Of a DNA stretch of 64,000 nt, positions 56,849 to 64,000 are shown piece by piece. The first letter of the stretch is position 1; each line of letters opens with the position of its first letter. The stretch is taken from the NCBI GenBank assembly GCA_963920575.1, contig OY986969.1:15175288-15239287 (forward strand). The letters are read 5' to 3'. Both the position numbers and the translations under genes were made by a program. The notes beneath the pieces are model-generated. The model was not told where the DNA came from, did not search any database, and worked only from the letters and a program-made list of their open reading frames with translations. Source of the stretch: Narthecium ossifragum. Taxonomy: Eukaryota; Streptophyta; Magnoliopsida; Dioscoreales; Nartheciaceae.

Positions 56849-58702
56849 AAATATGCCTTCCTTGGACCTGAGTCTTCCCTTCCAGTAATTATCTCGTCTG
56901 CATTAACCATTGATCAAGAGCATCAATTACTCGACGTCCTTAAACTGCATAAAAGAGCTATAGGGTGGTCCATTGGTGATCTTAAAGGCATTGATCCTTC
57001 GATTTGCATGCATCGCATACTCTTAGAAGATGAAACTAAATGTGTACGGGAGATGCAACGCCGGCTCAACCCTCTTATGAAAGATGTGGTAATGAAGGAA
57101 GTAATTAAACTCTTAGACGCAGGGATAATATATCCGATCTCGGACTCTAAATGGATTAGTCCTACTCAAGTCGTTCCAAAAAAATCTGGTATCACAGTGG
57201 TTAAAAATGACAAAGGGGAGGATATCCCGACTAGACAAACCACAGGCTGGAGAGTGTGCATCGATTATAGGCGTCTTAACGCTTTAACTCGTAAAGATCA
57301 TTTTCCTTTGCCCTTTATTGACCAAATTTTAGAACGATTATCAGGCCAAGCCTATTATTGTTTCCTTGACGGTTACTCTGGGTATAACCAGGTGGCCATA
57401 GATCCTAATGATCAGGAGAAGACAACCTTTACCTGTCTCTATGGAACGTTCGCATATCGTCGCATGCCCTTTGGCCTTTGCAATGCTCCAGCGACATTTC
57501 AACGTTGCATGCTTGCTATCTTTGGGGACATGATTGAGCAATTTCTGGAGATATTTATGGATGACTTCACTGTGTTTGGCCAGTCCTTTGAATCATGCCT
57601 TGAAAACCTATCCAAAGTCCTTGCTAGGTGTGAGAAAACGAATCTGGTGTTAAGTTGGGAAAAGAGCCATTTTATGGTTACAGAAGGTATTGTTCTCGGC
57701 CATGTAATTTCAAGCAGAGGGATTGAGGTCGATAAAGCAAAGTTAGAGCTTATTTCTAAACTTCCGCCTCCTTCGTCAGTGCGTCAAATTCGGTCATTCT
57801 TGGGCCACGCCGGGTTCTACAGGAGATTTATTAAGGATTTCAGTAAAATCTCCAGACCGTTATGTGCTCTATTGGTTAAAGATGTTCCCTTTGTGTTCGA
57901 TCAGTCTTGTCTTCATGCCTTTCATACCTTGCGTGATTCACTCTCTTCCGCGCCGATTGTCCATTCTCTAGATTATAACCATCCTTTTGAAATCATGTGT
58001 GACGCGTCCGATCACGCTGTAGGTGCTGTTTTGGGACAAACTATCGATAAATTACCTCGTGTCATTTACTATGCTAGTAAGACGTTAAACGAAGCTCAGG
58101 TAAATTACACGACTACTGAGAAAGAGTTACTTGCGGTGATTTTTGCTTTAGAGAAGTTTCGTTCCTATCTTCTTGAATCAAAAGTCATCATTTTTACCGA
58201 TCATGCAGCCCTTAGGTATCTTGTCTCTAAGAAAGAGCTTAAACCTCGATTAATCCGTTGGATTTTGCTTCTACAAGAGTTTGACCTGGAATTACGAGAT
58301 AAAAAGGGAGCATTAAATGTGGTTGCCGATCACTTGTCTCGTCTTCCTGTAGATGTCATTAATGATTCATCCCCGATCGTTGACACCTTTCCTGATGAAT
58401 ATTTGTTAGCTGTTGATCAAGCACCAAAACCGTGGTTTGCCCACATCGTGAATTATCTTGTTTCTAGATTCACTCCTGCTCATTGGAATAAACTAGATCG
58501 AGATAGGTTCTTTTCGAAAGTTAAATTTTATGTATGGAATGATCCCATTCTATTTAAGCACTGTCCGGATCAGATTATGAGATGTTGTGTACCCGAATCT
58601 GAAATTATCTCCATTCTGACTTCATGCCACTCTCATGCGTGTGGAGGACACTTTTCCGGCCGTAGAACCGCAGCCAAGATTTTTCAATCTGGTTTTTATT
58701 GA
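56849..58702 (+). pseudogene. A reverse transcriptase and RNase H (same frame)
   Basis: In the frame of gag without a shift. [107 protein letters not shown] and the catalytic [10 protein letters not shown] (57551-57580). RNase [53 protein letters not shown]. The integrase zinc domain begins [20 protein letters not shown] and is cut by TGA at 58700-58702. All RT and RNase H acidic residues are kept, so apart from the stops this copy is almost intact. Confidence 0.93.
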
Positions 58703-59719
58703 CCTTTGATTTTCCGTGATGCTCACAGTTTTTCAAAAGCTTGCATTCATTGTCAACAGTTAGGTAGTATTTCTCGTCGAAATGAAATGCCTCAAAATCC
58801 GATTATTGAATGTGAAGTTTTTGATGTTTGGGGTATTGATTTTATGGGCCCGTTTCCTCCTTCGAATGGCTACATTTACATTTTATTAGCTGTTGATTAT
58901 GTTTCGAAATGGATTGAAGCCATAGCAATGAAGACCAACGATCACCGAGTTGTTGTCAAATTTCTGCATTCTAACATTTTTTCTCGTTTTGGTCATCCTA
59001 GAGCTCTTATAAGTGATGGCGGATCACATTTTATGAATAGGTATTTCCGCCACACTCTCGATAAATATAATATTTCCCATAAGGTTGTCACTCCATATCA
59101 TCCTCAGACCAGTGGGTAGGTAGAGGTATCTAATAGGGAGATCAAACGCATCCTTGAGAAAGTCGTGCGGTTGGATAGAAAGGACTGGTCCATGCGCTTG
59201 AATGACGCGTTATGGGCATATAGAACTGCATTTAAAACACCCATAGGGATGTTACCATATCGTATGGTCTATGGTAAGCATTGCCGCTTACCAGTGAATC
59301 TCATGGATAAAGTGTGGTTAACTATTAAAGAGGTTAATTGGTTACCTACGGGTAGAAGTGCTCGGCTGTTACAACTCAATGAATTGGAGGAAATACGTAA
59401 TGAGGCTTATGATAATGCTCTTATCTATAAAGCTCGAACAAAGGCGTATCATGATCGGTTCATTAATCAGCGAACTTTTAATGTGGGGGATCGAGTGTGG
59501 TTATTTAACGCTAGATTACGGCTTTTCCCAGGGAAACTGAAATCTAAATGGACAGGCCCAATTGAAATTATGCAAGTTTTCCCTCATGGGGCTGTTAAAC
59601 TCCGCCAGCTTAACTCTGATTCCACTTTCAAAGTGAATGGCCAAAGGTTAAAACGATACATAGAAAATCCTATGACCTTAGAGGCCCCGCAACGGTTGCA
59701 TGAACCAGTTCCTGAGTAG
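58703..59719 (+). pseudogene. A integrase (same frame, two stops)
   Basis: Continues in frame. Core: [20 protein letters not shown] (first Asp), [15 protein letters not shown] (second Asp), [11 protein letters not shown], then TAG at 59117-59119, then [14 protein letters not shown] (catalytic Glu). C-terminal part: [60 protein letters not shown], ending with TAG at 59717-59719. No chromodomain, as expected for Athila. The two internal stops are single-base differences from conserved codons. Confidence 0.93.
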
Positions 59720-60110
59720 TTGCGCTATCATTGAGTCGAGCTCGAGACGTTAAACCAAGCACTTGATGGGAGGCCACCCATCCTTTTTGTGTGTTTCTTT
59801 AGTTTGGTTTCTTTCCTGGTTTCTTTGCATGCTTGCGTCATTTTTACTTAGTTGTTTAGTTGAATATGATTGTCTGATAATTCTGTCATCGCTCTCGTGA
59901 CTGGTCGTGTTAATAGTGAACTTGGGGATGTCAGTGCTTGAATTCTTTTGGCCTGGAGAGGTCCATACTTTTACAGGGTTTGTAGCGGCCTAAATTCCAT
60001 ATTTCTGTTGCATTTTCTCGCATTTCGGCCCGACCGATCGATCCTTCTTTGAGTTAAGCATTGTTTTCTTCGTCCCGTAGTTGGACCGATCCATCTCATG
60101 GTGGCCGATC
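59720..60110 (+). other. A region downstream of pol
   Basis: Begins with a block (59735-59783: GTCGAGCTCGAGACGTTAAA, then CACTTGATGGGAGGCCACCC) of the kind that follows pol in Athila/Tat elements. Then non-coding text with one GATCGATC near 60036 and diverged palindromes to 60110, where S3 is inserted. This is probably the start of the repeat array that resumes at 62355. Confidence 0.75.
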
Positions 60111-62354
60111 TGTGAGGACCCGTCCCTCTCCTCCTGTGGCTTGTGTGGGCCGCAAGGGCAATTTGGTAAATTGCACCTTGTCGGCTAGTTCCACACTCGC
60201 GCTTGTACACACACTGACCATATTTGTGGTAATGTTTGCTTAGAATGGTTAGTGGGACCCGGGATCGAAAGATCCGGACTTAGGCTTGAGTTCTTGCCTA
60301 AGTTTAGCTTTCAGCACAAAAAGGATCGATCCTCTGAGGCGAAGAGATCGATCCTCTTCGTGCCAGAAAGTCAAGTGAGATCGCCATGAAGGATGGATCC
60401 TTCCTCGAGGAAGGATCGATCATTCATAAGTCGGTTCGTTTGCCTATAAAGCAGACGAAGCTTCTTCCTTGAATCCCTTTTGAAATTCGGCGATTTGAGC
60501 TCAGATCTTGGGATTTTTGAAGGCGTTTGAGGACGATCCAAGGCCCAGCTGCTTGGATCTAAGCTGCTCTTGCTCCGGTAGGGATCCTACCGACATCTCT
60601 CTTCTGGGTTTTGAGTTTTCCGATTTGTTTTGCCTTCTTTTGCTTAGATCTGATTATATAGTTGTTGGTTTTAAGTGATTTTACCGGTTTTGGACTCGTG
60701 GGATCTTGATCTATCAGATCCCAGAGTTTCGTGATGTTTGGTTGTCTCTTCCGGCGGTATTCCTCGCCGGAAGGACGCCGGCGAACCCATCAGGATTGAT
60801 CCTTCTTGAGGAAGGATCGATCTCTCTGGTTGGTCATGCCACGCCAGATGAAGGATCGATCTCCTGCTTGGAGAAGATCGATCCTGGTTCTTGAGTGGCA
60901 TGGTTACCCTTCGTCGCGAAGAAGATCGATCTTCCTGGGAGGAAGGATCGATCTTTATTGGTGCGACGCGAAGGGTCCCCTCTGTCTCAAGAAAGATCGA
61001 TCTTCCTGGGAGGAAGGATCGATCTTCCTTGCCTCGACAGTGAGGGAAGCTCACTGTTACTTAAAAGATCGATCCTTCCCTTGGTGAGGATCGATCCTTT
61101 AATAGCTGAGAGGGTTTTTCATGGCTTTTGCCCGCGGGGCTTGGTATGCCGGTTTTGCTTACCGCTTTATACCTTGTATATATGATTAAGCATGTTAGCC
61201 CTATAATAGGGCAGTGGTGAACCAGGGGGGTGATGACTCCTGGGATTGTGTAGAATAAACGGGCGGGTAGCCCTACAGCTTTCCATAGCCTTGCATGCCA
61301 GCGTGCGCCGAGGGCTTTCACCTGCTATATTTGTAGCTGTTGTTTGCGGGGTTGTTTCCCGGTGCAGGTGTTGTGGTGGATTGCTGGCAGTTGGTGGTGG
61401 TACCACTGCAGCTGTCCCTAGACCTTAAATAATTGCTCACCACCCCGGGCCGGTTGGGTGCCGTGCCCAGACCTTGTATTTATATCATCACATCCTGCTG
61501 CATGCTTACATGTATCTATTCTGCGCATGTTCATAGCATGCAATGTGTTTTTCACTAGTTGCATCTGTTTATGGCGTTGCTGATCCGGGGCTTCCGGGTA
61601 GCCCGGATCTATCTCTTAGGACCGTGCGGGTAGTTTGGTCCAGGACTCGATTTGTAGTATTCAGTCTTTTCAATGATAGGGTTAGTTGGACTTGAATACT
61701 GTTGTGTTTGATGTTTAGAGGTCGTGTCGGCCTCGAGCCAAGTCCTGAGGTGTAGCCGGCGTCCGGCAGTCTTTGACTCTTGAGTGGGGCTACTCAGCGG
61801 TGTTCTTTCCGCCAGTAGTGTTCACGGTCCTGCTGTGAGTTCGCAGTGCTGGGAGCCTGCGTTCTGGGACGTCCGGTGGGGTTATGGGACCCTTGTGATA
61901 CACCTAGGCTTTGCTTGGGGGCGACACTGTTGTGTTCCCTTCCTTGTGAGTGTCGTAGTGTAGTGTCCCTGCTGAGCTTAGTGCTCACTCCTACCCGGGC
62001 TGCGTTTTGCAGGTGCTGGCGCGAGCTCTTCTTCGGTCGCCCCTACCGGGCAGGTGTTTGGTGACGTGGCGGCGTCTGGCGGTGCTTGAGAGGTGGAGAT
62101 CATATCGTTTTACCCTTTTGTTATAGATAGTCTCCTACGGGAGTGATAAATGTATAATTTTCCTGTTTTGAGGTTTTATATCTATTTCAGTTCCGGTGTT
62201 CGAGATTTGTAATTGTACTTAATACAGGATGATTATGACTTGTTAGGGTAACCACTACGATTAGAGGGAAACCTCGCCAAAATTTTCCGCAGTAGGTTAG
62301 GTTCCGCTTCGCGTCGCCCGGCCCGGTTGGGCCTACGCGGGTTGGGGCGCGACA
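60111..62354 (+). mobile_element. Solo LTR, S family (S3), inside A
   Basis: TGTGAGGACCCGTCCC to GGTTGGGGCGCGACA, 2244 bp. Flanks CGATC (60106-60110) and CGATT (62355-62359) form a 5-bp duplication with one change. It is close to S1 over its whole length: the TATA block at 60443, GGGTAGCCCGGATC near 61598, GGGTAACCACTACGATTAG near 62246. A deletion relative to S1 lies around 61800-61860. No interior. Confidence 0.93.
60324..61096. repeat. GATCGATC paired-palindrome array in S3
   Basis: Pairs start at 60324/60346, 60392/60414 (first copy GATGGATC), 60794/60815 (first copy GATTGATC, 21 bp), 60854/60876, 60924/60946, 60995/61017 and 61067/61089. All others are 22 bp. The layout (two pairs before the TATA box, five after) is the same as in S1, while the spacer sequences have changed. 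Confidence 0.92.
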
Positions 62355-62382
62355 CGATTGATCCGAGCTGTGTCTTTATTAT

Positions 62383-62790
62383 TGACAGAATTTGGTGTTT
62401 TTGCCTCGCAAACACCCGATCGATCGGTTTTTAGCTCCGTTTTGGCTTTACTGCTGGCTATAGAAGGATCGATCGGGTCTTGAGAGCGGGATCGATCCGT
62501 CTTGTGCATTTAATCGTGACAGAGCGTAGTGTTTTTGGCACTACACCTCCCGATCGATCCCTCTTTCCCCTGACAATGTGAGAAACTAGTTGAGCGGGTT
62601 CGATCGATCCGTCATAGCGGGTCCGATCGATCCGAGGGGGTATTTATTGGTGACAGAGCGTGGTGTTTTTGGCCCTACAACCTTCGATCGATCCTTCTAT
62701 CGGTCGCTCTCTTTGAGTGTAGTTGAGTAGGTTCGATCGATCCTTCTCACCAAGTTTGATCGATCGGGCACCTTTATTCGCTATGTTTCA
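62383..62790 (+). repeat. 134-bp tandem repeat in A 3' region, three units
   Basis: TGACAGA starts at 62383, 62517 and 62651, exactly 134 bp apart, each followed by a GTGTTTTTG box. Each unit holds one single GATCGATC (62418, 62552, 62686, again 134 bp apart) and then a pair with 23-bp spacing (62467/62490, 62602/62625, 62735/62758). S3 was inserted at the left edge, so further units may lie at 59990-60110. Confidence 0.92.
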
Positions 62791-63150
62791 TCAGAGTACA
62801 CCTGATGCGGCCACGTGGCGACGGAGTGATCTACCCGGGATTAGACCGATCGATCCTACTCATTCATAAGACAAATTTCCAACTTAAGCGATGATTATAT
62901 TGCTTTGATTAGTCTAATATTCCTTATAAATATTTTTTTTCATATAAAAAAAAGAAAAAAAAACGAAAAAAAAAGAAAAAAAAAGAAGAAAATTCATACT
63001 TACATTGCTATATCTTCTTGTTGTTAGGAGACGCCGACGTGAGGAGAATCAACGGTCTACGGTCGACGACGGATGTCTCGTGCTTGGACCAACCCATTGT
63101 AACGTATTTCTAACTTTTTGCTTGGTCCTTATTTACTTAATTAGTTGTAC
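62791..63150 (+). other. A leader-like segment with purine tract and splice acceptor
   Basis: A purine tract of A runs broken by single Gs and one C lies at 62946-62992. Then a pyrimidine-rich TATATCTTCTTGTTGTTAG at 63009-63027 makes a good 3' splice site, 123 bases before the ATG at 63151. No LTR start follows the purine tract, so it is not the terminal polypurine tract. Confidence 0.55.
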
Positions 63151-64000
63151 ATGGCCGATAATTATATGCCACCGGGTGCCACATTGAACAATTCTTCTTT
63201 ATCATCTAATTATGCACCCGCTTATGTTAATGATACATATGATTTCTCGAACCCGACACATGATGCACATTCATACACCTATTATCCGGGTTTGAGTGAT
63301 CATTCATACCCTTATTGGCAATTTCAAGGTTATTATCCTCATAATGTTCAATCACAAGATTCAAGCATACTAAACCAATACTTTGCACCTAATTTTGAAC
63401 CGTCTTATCCTTCTCAACCGCAAAACCCACCACCCCAACATTGGTACAAGCCTTATGTTCCTTTGGAACCGCAAGCACAAGTAGGCCTATCTTTAGAAGA
63501 AATTATACATTCTCAATCACAATCAATAGCTAGGATACAAGCCCAAATTGAGCAACTCACATCTTTGATGGAATCCTACGATGATGCGGTTGATGATTGT
63601 AGGAATGAGTCGGCACTCTCTGATTCGAATGATGTTACTTGTGATACCCAAGTTACCAATGTTAGTGACACATGCAATTATGCGATCCCTAATGAGACTT
63701 CACTTGTTCATGATGAGTTGAATGATGTTTTGCCGGTGTGTGATGATATTATTGATGATTTTTGGTCAGCAGCACATATTAAATGGTTGAATGGACAAAT
63801 GCCTCATATTGTTCGTAACAATAATGACAGTGATGAACGCATGTGTGACTTAGAGCCTCTTACGATTAATAATGATATTGATAATGCTTATCCGGTTAAT
63901 GGTTTTGAGGCATGTGATGGTGGTATGGTTTATGATAACTTGCGGGTTTTCGATGAACAAATTGATGATGATGTGACTAAGGAGATATTGCCTGTATTTG
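63151..64000 (+). CDS. ORF downstream of A pol, runs off the window
   Basis: From ATG 63151 the frame is open to the end of the window (283 codons, no stop). The first 110 residues are rich in Tyr, Pro, Gln, Ser and Asn. A coiled-coil-like SLEEIIHSQSQSIARIQAQI follows at about residue 115, then a strongly acidic region with many Asp-Asp pairs. The coiled coil resembles the gag segment ELTQLVHSHSQTLAKIEAQL of the same element. I see no signal peptide or membrane helix in the visible part. Candidates: an Athila 3' (env-position) ORF expressed from a spliced RNA, or a gag-like accessory protein. Function unknown. Confidence 0.6.
   Translation, partial: MADNYMPPGATLNNSSLSSNYAPAYVNDTYDFSNPTHDAHSYTYYPGLSDHSYPYWQFQGYYPHNVQSQDSSILNQYFAPNFEPSYPSQPQNPPPQHWYKPYVPLEPQAQVGLSLEEIIHSQSQSIARIQAQIEQLTSLMESYDDAVDDCRNESALSDSNDVTCDTQVTNVSDTCNYAIPNETSLVHDELNDVLPVCDDIIDDFWSAAHIKWLNGQMPHIVRNNNDSDERMCDLEPLTINNDIDNAYPVNGFEACDGGMVYDNLRVFDEQIDDDVTKEILPVF

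Overview
This window is plant nuclear DNA made almost entirely of nested transposable elements. I see no intact host gene. The kingdom call rests on plant-specific families: Athila-type and Tekay/Del-type Ty3/gypsy retrotransposons with tRNA-Asp and tRNA-iMet primer sites, a plant MULE transposase with a SWIM finger, a Pack-MULE carrying the first exon of a plant serine hydroxymethyltransferase (SHMT), and a hAT element. The captured SHMT piece is very GC-rich at third codon positions, which leans towards a monocot; the species cannot be named.

Layout. 1-3850 is a Tekay-type (T family) LTR entered in its middle and split by a 1.1 kb hAT element (148-1283). 3851-8729 is AT-rich degraded DNA with a MITE (5664-6105), two exon-like relics on the minus strand and a GC-rich duplicated patch. 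8730-12804 is a dead MULE transposase gene interrupted by a solo LTR (S1, 10043-12323). At 12805 a minus-strand Tekay chromovirus (T1) enters that gene, and the rest of the window lies inside T1.

Nesting inside T1. T1 holds solo LTR S2 (16978-19008) and, at 19220, a plus-strand T-family LTR (T3). T3 is split first by Athila element X (19837-51388, minus strand, TSD TAGAC) and then, at 51839, by Athila element A (plus strand, running off the window). X holds: non-autonomous LTR element E (22091-26642), truncated Athila Y (27994-32704), solo LTR T4 (33604-36434), damaged Tekay copy T5 (38499 to about 46552, itself carrying a Pack-MULE and solo LTR Y'), and solo LTR Z (46866-48296). A holds solo LTR S3 (60111-62354). 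Almost every insertion was placed by matching target-site duplications, and several by the host reading frame resuming across it. MULE gene > T1 > T3 > X > T5 > Pack-MULE is six levels.

Element A is the youngest-looking coding copy: gag, protease, RT, RNase H and integrase lie in one reading frame over 5.9 kb, broken only by three stop codons. Downstream of its pol lie a 134-bp tandem repeat, a purine tract, a good splice-acceptor and an open reading frame that leaves the window.

Most unusual signal: paired copies of the palindrome GATCGATC, 21-23 bp apart start to start (exactly 22 in most S, X and Y pairs, exactly 23 in A and in nearly all Y' pairs). They recur in LTRs of unrelated lineages and in the 134-bp repeats of A. 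Element names (S, T, X, Y, Z, A, E) are mine, and all coordinates and spacings were counted by eye.
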